From Apostichopus japonicus (taxonomy: Eukaryota; Echinodermata; Holothuroidea; Aspidochirotida; Stichopodidae): a stretch of DNA of 64,000 nucleotides. The notes beneath the pieces were generated by a model. The model was not told where the DNA came from. It did no database searches and saw only the letters and a list, made by a program, of their open reading frames with translations. The position numbers were made by a program, and so were the translations under genes. Each line of letters starts with the position of its first letter. Positions within the stretch are counted from its first letter, which is position 1. Of the stretch, positions 1-9,850 are shown in pieces. The stretch spans positions 12,983,303 to 13,047,302 of the forward strand of contig NC_092581.1 of assembly GCF_037975245.1 (NCBI RefSeq), given 5' to 3'.

Positions 1-535
1 TCATTCACAGCTTGCATTGTCAAGCGGCAAAATATCTCACTTTTTATTGCCTTTTTTCTTTGTTCTTTCATTCTTTCATTTGTGTTGTTGTGATCAGTGC
101 TTTTGTGCAAAAAGCACTAAAAAGTTAACAATTCAAGAAGTTCATTGAAAACAACTCACCTGTAGATTGATTTCATCTTGGGGTCTCACATTAACATACT
201 TTCTTTGGTTAATAAGCAACGTAAAGATGTACAATAATCTTAATGGGATACTAGGTTCTGAACTGAGGTTTTCATTGCCTAACAAAAATCTCCAGGATAT
301 TATATTTTTCTGTTATCTTTAGATCAACACCATATCCATCATGTGAAGCATTTTTGTGAGGCAAAAACATATATTTATATATACAGTTTATTAAATTAAG
401 TGATTTTAGTTTGTTAATGCATCTGGCAACAGTAGAGGTTAAGGAGGTTGTCATGGGACAAGAATGTTTTACACTCGTTTTCTCAATATAATGTTTGATT
501 CAAGTAATCAAAGCTTGTTCGTATGTGGTAGATGG
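1..535. other. Intron sequence of the HECT gene, no exon seen
   Basis: AT-rich sequence with no open frame resembling the upstream part of a HECT domain. Because the next exon (1843) begins in mid-domain, this stretch should be intron, with the preceding exon upstream of the window. That is an inference from gene structure. Confidence 0.5.
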
Positions 536-555
536 ATAGATGGATATATGGATAT

Positions 556-1385
556 ATGGATGGATGGATGGATGGATGGATGGATGGATGGATGGATGGA
601 TGGATGGATGGATGGATGGATGGATGGATGGATGGATGGATGGATGGATGGATGGATGGATGGATGGATGGATGGATGGATGGATGGATGGATGGATGGA
701 TGGATGGATGGATGGATGGATGGATGGATGGATGGATGGATGGATGGATGGATGGATGGATGGATGGATGGATGGATGGATGGATGGATGGATGGATGGA
801 TGGATGGATGGATGGATGGATGGATGGATGGATGGATGGATGGATGGATGGATGGATGGATGGATGGATGGATGGATGGATGGATGGATGGATGGATGGA
901 TGGATGGATGGATGGATGGATGGATGGATGGATGGATGGATGGATGGATGGATGGATGGATGGATGGATGGATGGATGGATGGATGGATGGATGGATGGA
1001 TGGATGGATGGATGGATGGATGGATGGATGGATGGATGGATGGATGGATGGATGGATGGATGGATGGATGGATGGATGGATGGATGGATGGATGGATGGA
1101 TGGATGGATGGATGGATGGATGGATGGATGGATGGATGGATGGATGGATGGATGGATGGATGGATGGATGGATGGATGGATGGATGGATGGATGGATGGA
1201 TGGATGGATGGATGGATGGATGGATGGATGGATGGATGGATGGATGGATGGATGGATGGATGGATGGATGGATGGATGGATGGATGGATGGATGGATGGA
1301 TGGATGGATGGATGGATGGATGGATGGATGGATGGATGGATGGATGGATGGATGGATGGATGGATGGATGGATGGATGGATGGAT
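556..1385. repeat. Perfect (ATGG)n tetranucleotide microsatellite, about 207 units
   Basis: An uninterrupted 4-bp repeat of about 830 bp, preceded by degenerate GATA/GGATAT units (about 529-555). I see no substitution or indel inside the tract. The long open frames here (repeating Trp-Met-Asp-Gly on plus, Pro-Ser-Ile-His on minus) are artefacts of a repeat with no stop codon in most frames and are not genes. It lies in an intron of the HECT ligase gene. Confidence 0.98.
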
Positions 1386-1842
1386 CGATAGAAGGTATGA
1401 TGTGCAACAAGGCCCATAAACAGTGTTTGATGGAGGTCATCTAAGGTCAAATTTAGATGCCAAAACCCGAAAATTGTTAAGTTGATATTTCAAATAAAAA
1501 GGGAACGTTGACAAAATGTCATACCTCGGGCATTCCACTGTCTCATAATGAAAAGAGGGTCTTGTTGCTTTATGCCCCCCCCTTCCCACCCTTTACCGCC
1601 CGGGAATTAGGTCGCAGATAAAAATTATTCCTCTGTAGCTAAATGATAATGCCAGATCTTCCAGTTATAGATTTTACAGTACTTACCTAATTATGCATAA
1701 TAAATGTCAATATTCATATATGTAGATGAGAAAGACATGAGTGTATAGATCTCTGGGTGATTTTTCATTTGTCCAGAATTGAAAAATTCCCCCAAGCAGA
1801 GTTGCTTGATTTATCAAAGGAAAATATTTTTACTTAATGCAG
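1386..1842. other. Intron sequence up to the acceptor of the first visible HECT exon
   Basis: Non-coding AT-rich sequence with a short C-rich run near 1576-1602. It ends in a T-rich stretch and a CAG acceptor at 1840-1842. Confidence 0.6.
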
Positions 1843-2043
1843 GAACTTTTAAATTGTGAGGACGACGTCGAAGATGTCTTCTGCCAGACTTTCCAGATCT
1901 CTCACACGTCGATGGGAGAGACGGTTACGATCGACCTGAAACCGATGGGATCTGAAATCCCCGTCACAAACAAGAACCGCGGAGAGTACGTGGACCTCTA
2001 CGTCAAGTTTCTGCTGGTCGATGCCATCCAAAGGCAGTTTCAG
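1843..2043 (+). CDS. HECT E3 ubiquitin ligase, partial: exon a (HECT N-lobe)
   Basis: The exon encodes 67 residues of the HECT domain, the module that accepts ubiquitin from an E2 as a thioester and passes it to substrate lysines. It is bounded by a CAG acceptor (1840-1842) and a CAG|GTAAGT donor (2044), and is phase 0 at both ends. Visible family motifs are FQIS, then DLKPMGSEIPVTNKNRGEYV, then LYVKFLL and IQRQFQ, the usual N-lobe order. This pattern recalls HECTD2 and UBE3A more than HERC3/4. The ATG at 1837 lies inside the acceptor and is not a start codon; the gene begins upstream of the window. The GC content is clearly higher than the flanking intron, as expected for coding sequence. 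Confidence 0.9.
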
Positions 2044-2078
2044 GTAAGTGTCTGTACTTCTCCACGTCTGTTGTGGGT

Positions 2079-3196
2079 GTCTGCTAGCTTCAAACGAGTT
2101 ACTCAGGAAGATGACTAAAGACAGTGGCACTGATGCAAGTAAAAAATGTCTGCTAGCTTCAATCTAAGTACTAGGACAATGACTGAAGATGGTGGCACTC
2201 ATACACGTCGAAAATGTAAAACGTAATAAACGTCGAAAATGTCTGCTAGCTTCAAACTAGGTACTGGGATGATGACTAAAGACGTCGGCACTAATACATG
2301 TCAAAAATGTCTGCTCGCTTCAAAGGAGGTACTTAGGACAATGACTAAAGCCGGTGGCGCTAATACACATCGAAAATGTCTGCTAGCTTCAGACTAGGTA
2401 CTAGGACAATGACTTCAGATGGTGGCGCTAATACACGTCAAAATGTCTGCTAGCTTCAAACTAGGTACTAGGACGATGAATAAAGACGGTGGCACGGATA
2501 CACGTGAAAAATGTCTGCTAGCTTCAAACTAGGTACTAGGACGATGAATAAAGACGGTGGCACTGATACACGTGAAAAATGTCTGCTAGCTTCAAACTAA
2601 GTACTAGGACGATGACCAAAGACGTTGGCACTGATACACGTCGAAAATGTCTACTAGCTTCAAACTAGGTACTAGGACGATGATTAAAGACGGTGGCGCT
2701 GATACAAGTTGAAAATGTCTGCTAGCTTCAAACTAGGTACTAGGACGATGACTAAAGACGTTGGCACTGATACACGTGAAAAATGTCTGCTAGCTTCAAA
2801 CTAAGTACTAGGATGATGACTAAAGACGGTGGCACTGATACACGTCGAAAATGTCTGCTAGCTTCAAACTAGGTACTAGGACGATGACTAAAGACGGTGG
2901 CACTGATACACGTCGAAAATGTCTGCTAGCTTCAAACTAGGTACTAGGACGATGACTAAAGACGGTGGCACTGATACACGTCGAAAATGTCTGCTAGCTT
3001 CAAACTAGGTACTAGGACGATGACTAAAGACGGTGGCACTGATACACATGAAAAATGTCTGCTAGCTTCAAACTAAGTACTAGGACGATGATTAAAGACG
3101 GTGGCGCTGATACAAGTTGAAAATGTCTGCTAGCTTCAAACTAGGTACTTGGACGATGACTCAAGACAGTGGCACTAACACACATTGAAATTTTGC
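2079..3196. repeat. 68-bp minisatellite, about 17 copies
   Basis: Tandem units start TGTCTGCTAGCTTCAAAC and contain GACGATGACTAAAGACG and ACACGTCGAAAA. The CTAGCTTCAA core recurs at a 68-bp step from about 2517 to 3129. Edge copies (2079-2450) are more diverged, and one carries an extra piece of about 24 bp near 2216-2240. Central copies are almost identical, a pattern consistent with unequal exchange. The array starts 36 bp downstream of the splice donor at 2044. Confidence 0.95.
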
Positions 3197-4257
3197 AGAC
3201 GGCGCTACACGAATGCAGGAATTTTTAGAGTAAACCCTTTTCAGAGTTAATCCTTGAATCAGAGCGAGTCACCGCTCTGTCGCAATGAACAAGAAGGTTC
3301 GAACAAAAGTTAGCATTCTTCTTGTTGGTTTAAGAAACATTTCAGACGCATATTTGCATATCTGAAAGGTGATTGAAACAAGCTGAGAGCTGGGATGAAA
3401 CTGAGATGCTGCCTTGATCATGATCCTGTAATGTCCCTGCCACCCCCTGTATACTTTGTGAAGAATATTATATATTAAGAAAGATGTAATTTAAAGGAAA
3501 TGAGTGGTAAGGCCCATTATAAAACTCTGACTTAATAAGTCCTGGAGCGTAAGAAAAGGACGAGCATTTCAAATAGTTCTTACTTCATTTATCATTATTG
3601 TAAGTTTGCTTCTGGAAGTTTGACGTCATTTGACGTTGAATTTATTTTTCCCATCTCATGACCCGCCTTTTTTTCTGCCTAGTATTTTGTTTTTCATTAT
3701 TTGTGTGTTTGAACTCTGTTCTAGTTGCTTGGTGCAAAAAAAAAAGGTCGACGTTATATCGGCCAAGTAGTGCCATTCCAACCTACAGTATATTGTTTAT
3801 TTAAAAAACTTAATTTTGTATTTGATGAAGTTTATTTTTGTTTGCCAGATTTTGTTTGCCCATTCACCTGTAAAGTACAAACCCAGGTAGATTTTGAGGA
3901 CTTGTATGAACCCATAGTTTGTTGACAATGTGGCTCTCGCATACTATTGTTAGGTTTTGTGCAATCTGCATTTTTGAAGGTCAAATGATTCTCCCAGACA
4001 CTTAAAAAGAATTTTCCAGCAAAATTTCTCCTGGAAAATAATTGCCAAATGATTCATAAAAGTCATTGACATACTGTGGAAATCAATTATTGAATATTTT
4101 TACTAAGAGATTGTCCGATGAGTTTCTTTATGGGAACTTGAAGGTCATTCGGTAACTTTGTTAGGTCATGCGAATTTAGAAGTCTTATAAAAAGTTTCAA
4201 AATAAAATAAAACTGTTAGCAAACTGCTTATCCACTAGAGAGCCTGTGTAGGAGAAT

Positions 4258-4383
4258 GTGTAAAAGTAAGTTGGCCTGATGTTTCGATCCTAGCAGGATC
4301 TTCTTCAAAGGCTATTACTTGTCATTTAGCCTTTGAAGAAGATCCTGCTAGGATCGAAACATCAGGCCAACTTACTTTTACAC
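4258..4383. repeat. Perfect palindrome: 57-bp arms, 12-bp loop
   Basis: Arms 4258-4314 and 4327-4383 are exact reverse complements, separated by TTACTTGTCATT. Each arm holds GAAGAAGATCCTGCTAGGAT or its complement, which itself contains a small palindrome. A degraded piece of the same family (TTGAAGAAGATCCTGCTA) is at 55215-55232, so this is a dispersed repeat. GAAGAAG...CGAAAC hairpin modules are common in transposon-derived DNA of marine invertebrates (recalled, not searched). Confidence 0.95.
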
Positions 4384-4710
4384 AAAATGTTTCAGTCAGA
4401 GAAAAATTTATGCTTTGAGAGTGGCACTGTGACAGCTAAATCCATGTTAAAGCTCGAAAGGAAGCACTCGAGCTTTTATCCGACTTTTAAGTACATCAAC
4501 GAAGAAAACATGCACGAGGCACATTTCTTGTCCCCAATCAATACGAAATCAACGAGAAATGAAAATTTGCGAGGAGATTAGTGCCACATCAATCAGGAAA
4601 AGAGATTGCCTGAAAAAAATAAAGAAAGAAAAACACCTGGGAGACTCGAGGGTAAAACCAGGAGAGTTGGCAGGACTGCTAATCTGTGGCAAAACAATGA
4701 GCTAGTGTGT

Positions 4711-6590
4711 TTTAAAGGCATTGAAGCCTCACCCCAAACCATGTGCCGCGCTTTGAAAAAGTTAACTTTCCGTTGCTTGCAAGTCAAGTTTTTTTCTTGT
4801 CGCTACAAAATGCAGACTGTAATGAAACCTTGATACCTTGTTATCTTTTATCTAGACCTGAGATGTCTATCGCTGCTATTTACACTGTGCTGTGGGTATT
4901 GACCGTAGCTGTATGTATTGACTGTACACTAGTGTCTAATTACAGACGGCAGCAAGCTTTGTGTGTATTTTCTGGGATCGATGGTGGTGTCTAACACTTC
5001 AGTTACACCTCATTCGAAACTAGTTCAGATTACCGTCATCAGACATTTCTTTGTGCGCGAGTCTTCACTCCCTTTAAGTCCATGCTTTCCCCCAAAAACT
5101 TTAGGCACTGCACATCTTCTGACAATTATATATTAGAGTGCAGCTCGGTGACACAAAGACGAGAAACAAAAGCAAAAAGCAAGAAAATACAACAACAAGG
5201 TCGCAAGTTCACAACCATATTAAAAGGTAGATAACAATAATGGCATTAAAAGAAAAATAGGCTTCTGTATTGATATTTCTGCTTTTTATTGCCTTGTTTG
5301 TGCGAATAACAATCCCAGCCGTGTATGGTATCAACAAGAATATTAATAGTACTCGTGATAATACCATTATCAACTGATCTGTTTTTAATATTTTTTTCTA
5401 AATTGTTTTCAATTGTCGATTTGGAGCCTCTTGACTGAGTGTTAATGAACTCTTGCTCAAAGCACCACCGGGGGCGTGTACATCACGTTCTTTTACAAAG
5501 TTGTACAAAGAGTTTAAAAATTCACACGTGGCCTATTATGAGATATTATATTTAAAGTTTGGTTTACGCTGGTTATATCACATTCTTTTACAAAGTTTTA
5601 CAAAGAGTTCAAACTCCTATAGTGCTGTTTTAAACACACCTGGCCTAGTACGAGATATCCTATTTATAGTTTGGTTTACGCTGTTTACAACTACAGTAGT
5701 TCTTTTACAAAGTTTAATATCATATCGTTAACTGTATTATTGCGAGCAATTCAAGATTTGCTGTTATGTTATTCCTTTGTTCTGACAATCTTTGTTTCAA
5801 GGACACTGTACATAGGTTTGTGGCCTACGGCGACTTTTGGAAATATCTTATCGTCTTCTTTGAAGAAAGAGGAACTTCATATCATTCAAATTGATATACA
5901 TGTGCTTGTAATTTAGGAGTTAACTTATTAATGCCTAAAATAAGGCCTAAACTCCACGTCATAGTTTGGCACATATTTAATGTCAAAAAATTCCCCAATT
6001 TTTTTGGGGGGAAATGAATTTCTGGAATTTTCCTGGAAGGCAAAAGTAAAAGTACACAATGATGGTTCAGTATCTAGTTCAAAGTTTAGCATCAGTCCTT
6101 TGTGTTTCAGGCCTCGAAATTCAGACTATTTAAGGGCTAAGTGTCAGCCGATCTTCCCATTTGCTACTTAGCAAAACTAAAACACTGTCATTTATCTGTC
6201 AGTGCAAAAATAATGTTGCATGCTTTTGTACTTAAAGGGTGTGAAGACTCGCGCAAAAATAAACATCTAATGCCAGTAATCTGACCTAGTTTCGAATGAC
6301 GTGTAACAGAAGTGTTAGACACCACCATGGATCCCAGAAAATACACACCCAGCTTGCTACCATCGGTAATTAGACACATGTTAGTGTACAGTCAGTACAT
6401 ACAGCTGCAGTCAATACCCACAGCACAGTGTACAAACAATACAGCGATGGACATCTCAGGTCCAGCTAAAGATAACAAGGTACCACGTTTCATTACTGTC
6501 TGCATTTTGTAGCGACACTTGCAAGCAACGGAAAGTTAACTTTTTCAGATGGCAGCTGGTGGTTTGGGGCGAGTGTTCAATGCCTTTAAA
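4711..6590. mobile_element. Fold-back element, about 1.88 kb, with inverted repeats near 370 bp
   Basis: The left arm (4711 to about 5115) and right arm (about 6195-6590) are imperfect reverse complements. Shared blocks include TTTAAAGGCATTGAA at both outer ends, AAAGTTAACTTTCCGTTGC, CGACAAGTG/CGCTACAAAATGCAGAC and GCGCGAGTCTTCACNCCCTTTAAGT. Both outer ends carry TTTAAA, so the duplicated target may be TTAA, but the sequence is self-complementary and the exact edge is ambiguous. I see no transposase in the interior. It is probably non-autonomous. Confidence 0.75.
5482..5720. repeat. Diverged tandem repeat inside the fold-back element
   Basis: TTCTTTTACAAAGTTNTACAAAGAGTT occurs near 5488 and 5583, and a truncated TTCTTTTACAAAGTTTAATAT near 5699. 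The shared block GGTTTACGCTG follows the first two copies. The spacing is roughly 95-115 bp. The 92-residue open frame here is only these repeats. Confidence 0.6.
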
Positions 6591-7440
6591 TCAAGGAAAA
6601 TGCAAAGTGGCAATTTTTTATTTTTTTTATAGCAAGTGGCTAAATTTGTTGGCCAGGTTTAATATTGATTTCCAAACCTTTTTAAAGAATTATTTTTGGT
6701 TTGTATCCTATGAGCAACGTTTTGCGTTTTGTCGCCGTCTTCCCACCCTGTTGACATGTCCATCGAGTTTTTTACATGTATTCATCACAAAACAGCAAAC
6801 AGAGATATTAGCCAAGTTTTTTTCTCCTGCCAAGAGCATTAATTGGCAAGTAATTAAGGACTTCTGCAGATAATGAGTAGAGTGTCTCCCGACAAATTCC
6901 TCATTTAAAATTAATCGCATCAACTATTTTGAATTCAACCAATCAGCGAATAGCTAACATGTTAATTTATGAAATAAAATAGATTCATTCACAGCAATCC
7001 GAAAAAAAGTTGTCTCGTTATCACAGCCATACACAATGTACACAAATAAACAGCATGCAGCATGGTGTTGTAGTACATATTGGTGTACTGGGTTGCTTAC
7101 GCCACCGGCAAAGTGAAAATTAATTACCTCAATATTCAACGATGCTCATAGAATTAAAATATTCATATTATGGGCGGGGTTTATTGAGATCCTAACAGAA
7201 AATATCTTCAAGAAAAAGCAACGTTCAAAGTTGTAATTTTTTTTAACTTTTATCACACCATTTGGAGAAAGATTGGAATAGATAAGCCAGTTATGTATGT
7301 CGTTATGGCATCGTGGGTCAATGAGGTTGAGAAAATCATAGGAAAGGAAGCAAAAAGCTGCATTAATAGCTGTTGGGGAAAATTGAGAATTTCTCACTGT
7401 ATGAAAATTGCTTGATTTTTGTTTGTCTATTTTGTCATAG

Positions 7441-7589
7441 GCATTTGCAAAGGGTTTCCATTCGGTATGTGGAGGAAGAGCTCTTGGACTGTTCCACTCT
7501 GTGGAAACACAGCTGCTTGTCTGCGGGAGGAAAGAACTGGACTTTGCTACGTTAGAAGAGAGTGTGACCTATGAGGATGGATACCACAG
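7441..7589 (+). CDS. HECT E3 ubiquitin ligase, partial: exon b
   Basis: The exon joins in frame after IQRQFQ with AFAKGFHSVCGGRAL, then QLLVCGRKELDF and TLEESVTYEDGYH. This is the end of the N-lobe large subdomain and the start of the E2-binding small subdomain of HECT domains. The acceptor is TTTTGTCATAG and the donor is CACAG|GTGAGG. It ends in phase 2 and the split arginine codon is completed by the next exon. GFHSVC and the LLVCG..LDF..LE pattern resemble HECTD2/UBE3A-type HECT domains. The apparent start codon at 7373 is within the intron. Confidence 0.9.
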
Positions 7590-8527
7590 GTGAGGTCAAA
7601 GTTGACAGGGACATAAGGGTGAAACAGGGGAGGAGTAGGGCATGAATTACTAGGGCTAGAGTCGCTAGGTCCTTGGTACAAATATTGCATCCGATGGCTG
7701 TGACAAAAACTAGCACCTCTTGCATCCTCCTCCTCAACTTCCAACACTTCAAATGGTTGCTTGCTGCTCTTGCGTTTCGGAAGGAATTGCACACCCCGGT
7801 TCCAAACCAGTTCACTCCCCTGGCTTTGAAACAGTCAGCCATCACTGTGAAGTACAGTCTTTTGACGGACGTGGAAGGGATTGAAAAGATGTGGAAATGG
7901 AATGGATTCATTTCCATGCATGAAAGTTGATAACGATAAAAGGATTTAAGTGGATTAGATCAGACTACTTCTGGGCCCCAGTTTGTGTTGACCAGGTAGC
8001 ATATATGTTGTTTGGTTAAGATATATATGTACCATTTAGAATAACTTTCCAACCTGTGCTGCTAGTACAAATGAAATACACATACTAATATTTCTTGGTT
8101 TAATTTTCTTATTGTGTTTAAATATTTAAGTAATACGAAATATATCATATATTTTCAAAAAAAATCCATGGGGAAAACGTACACCAATTTGAGACTGTTG
8201 CTCCGTAAATTTTCCTCCTAAAAAAAATCCGCGTTAACCAAACGGCAAAAAACTAGTACTTTCTGAAATACTAAATAATTAAAAATAAATTTGTACAGTT
8301 TAGTAACCAGCACAAAGGCTAGGAAGAGTCTGGAATAGTATGATATTTCTTCTCCACAGACTACAATTTTTCATTTTTATCGAATGGTTTTAAACTTGAA
8401 TGCCATAGATTGACACTCTTTAAAGATGGTTTTTCAATATTAATTTTTTCTTGCTGTATCTGGAATATTATGGCTCATTTCCTTGTCCCCCTCTCAATTT
8501 TCCTTATTTTATTTTATTTTTTCGCAG
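7590..8527. other. HECT-gene intron
   Basis: The intron runs from GTGAGG at 7590 to a T-rich tract and TTTTTTCGCAG at 8527. The early part (7600-7930) is less AT-rich and is open in several frames. I found no recognisable protein there. Confidence 0.75.
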
Positions 8528-8624
8528 AGAGCACAAAACTATCAAAAACTTCTGGACGGTGGTGAGAGAGATGACCAACGAACAGAAGAAACAGCTGCTC
8601 CACTTCATCACAGGAAGTGCGAGG
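8528..8624 (+). CDS. HECT E3 ubiquitin ligase, partial: exon c
   Basis: This 97-nt exon completes the arginine codon begun in exon b and encodes EHKTIKNFWTVVREMTNEQK followed by LLHFITGSAR. The FW.VV.....E.K..LL.F.TGS.R pattern is the hinge region between the HECT N- and C-lobes. It ends in phase 0 at AGG|GTAGGT. It is too short to call alone, but it joins exons b and d with no frame break. Confidence 0.9.
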
Positions 8625-9340
8625 GTAGGTCAAAGGTTAATCATATGTTAGTTTATACAAGTCATATTGTATTGATTATGCAAAATTAAGATGTTACTTT
8701 ATTTTTTTATTTTATATACTTTTTATACTAAAAATGATGCGGAAAAGTATTAGGATTTCAGGCTCGAGATATAAGCTTGGGAAAGTCCCTGGTATGAGGT
8801 ACAAATCAAATGGGCGCAATGGTCTCAAAATAGGCAGCAAACAATATATTAAACCATATTTCAAGTTTTCAGATTGCATATGCAAAGAGTGGTATCCTTC
8901 TTTGATAAACAAGAAATTAGTCACAACTGTCACTTTATTAGTTTTATTATTTAAATTAAATGCCCCTCTTCCCATTCAGCCCCTCCTCCTCTCTCTGCAC
9001 ACTAATCCCCTCCCCTCCACTCACTCCTTCAACAATTTCTTCCTGAAAGAGCTCCTCTGAAGACCAAACAATAACCAGAGTATATTACAAAGTAAAGAAC
9101 ATTTGAATCAGGGTGGCCATCTTCTCATTTCAAACATTCTCAAATGACCAATAAATAATCTTATCTACTGAATTTCATTCTTTTCCTTTCTTTCTTTCTT
9201 TCTTTCCTTCCTTTTTCGTTTCTTCTTTTTTTTCTTCAATTTTACTCGCTCCTTTATAATTTCTTTGTGGGTGTGTAAATGAAGTCGAGGTAACAAAATT
9301 ATTTTCATTTTTTTTCACTTTTCCATCGTTACTAACTCAG
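8625..9340. other. HECT-gene intron with a short CTTT tract
   Basis: The intron runs from GTAGGT at 8625 to TTACTAACTCAG at 9340; TACTAAC just before the acceptor is a textbook branch-point match. A (CTTT)n-type pyrimidine tract lies near 9180-9215. Confidence 0.8.
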
Positions 9341-9526
9341 GTCCCTCTACGGGGTTGGTCCAGCCTACCCATCGTCATCCAGAAGAACGGTGCGGACTCC
9401 GCCCAGCTCCCGACCGCCATGACCTGCTTCAACCGACTCCTCCTCCCAGACTACGCAACGGTCGAACGCCTTCGTCAAAGGTTGTTTCTGGCAGTCCAGT
9501 TCAGCAAGGGATTTGGCCTGACTTGA
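9341..9526 (+). CDS. HECT E3 ubiquitin ligase: last exon with catalytic cysteine and stop
   Basis: The exon encodes the HECT C-lobe and the protein C-terminus: VPLRGWSSLPIVIQKNG, then LPTAMTCFNRLLLPDYA, then SKGFGLT and TGA at 9524-9526. The LPT..TCF signature is the hallmark of the HECT active site; the ubiquitin-accepting cysteine is TGC at 9425-9427. The four exons together give 210 residues with no frameshift or internal stop, against about 350 for a whole HECT domain, so the ligase appears intact as far as it is visible. Members such as HECTD2 and UBE3A share the GFG-type tail (recalled). The substrate range cannot be read because the N-terminal targeting region is off the window. Confidence 0.93.
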   Translation, partial: VPLRGWSSLPIVIQKNGADSAQLPTAMTCFNRLLLPDYATVERLRQRLFLAVQFSKGFGLT

Positions 9527-9850
9527 TCATGTTTTCTTCCCCCCCCCCATCCCACCACCACCCCCATCCCACCCCACCACCCCCATGTGGGGGTTGTGGA
9601 TGTACTATGCAGCATACCTCGTTAATCAGACCTACCAGAACCCAAAGTGAGTAAGTGGGATTGTGGGCAAGGGTCAGAGAGGCATGGGGCGGGGGGGGGC
9701 TGAAGATAGGTATTTTGAACAAGGCCTTTTAGTGTTATATTATCAGCAATAGTGGCGGCTTAACATGGCGATCTTATAGCCTGCTGACAGGACATAAGAT
9801 GATGACGAAAAGGGTTGCCACGGAAACCTAAAATAAAATAAATTAGGTTC
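9527..9850 (+). other. Probable start of the HECT-gene 3' UTR
   Basis: This follows the stop codon. A pyrimidine-rich CCCCCACC stretch lies at 9540-9590. The first good poly(A) signal, AATAAA, is at 9832-9837. A second is near 10222 and another near 11090, so the true 3' end is not determined. Confidence 0.4.
9832..9837 (+). terminator. Candidate poly(A) signal of the HECT gene
   Basis: AATAAA 306 bp after the stop codon. It is the nearest canonical signal, but several later ones exist and nothing here proves usage. Confidence 0.3.

Larger units (their letters stand above)
2044..7440. other. 5.4-kb HECT-gene intron loaded with repeats
   Basis: The intron runs from GTAAGT at 2044 to TTTTGTCATAG at 7440. 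It contains a 68-bp minisatellite, a long perfect palindrome and a fold-back element, each listed separately. The parts between them (3200-4200, 6600-7440) are AT-rich and I see no coding potential. Confidence 0.85.

Noticed and set aside
464-1450. Five open frames of 283-326 codons on both strands
   Set aside because: They are translations of the 4-bp microsatellite; such a repeat is open in most frames by composition.
1837-1842. ATG just before the HECT exon as a start codon
   Set aside because: ATGCAG is the splice acceptor; the exon begins in mid-domain and the HECT sequence continues from upstream exons.
1849-2130. 93-codon minus-strand frame opposite the HECT exon
   Set aside because: Shadow of the coding exon; the plus-strand frame matches a known domain.
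4258-4314. Hammerhead ribozyme core suggested by CTGATG and GAAAC
   Set aside because: CTGATG is followed by TTTCG rather than the required A and stem II, so the core is not satisfied.
5453-5916. Two overlapping frames with hydrophobic stretches
   Set aside because: They consist of the tandem repeat inside the fold-back element and show no known domain.
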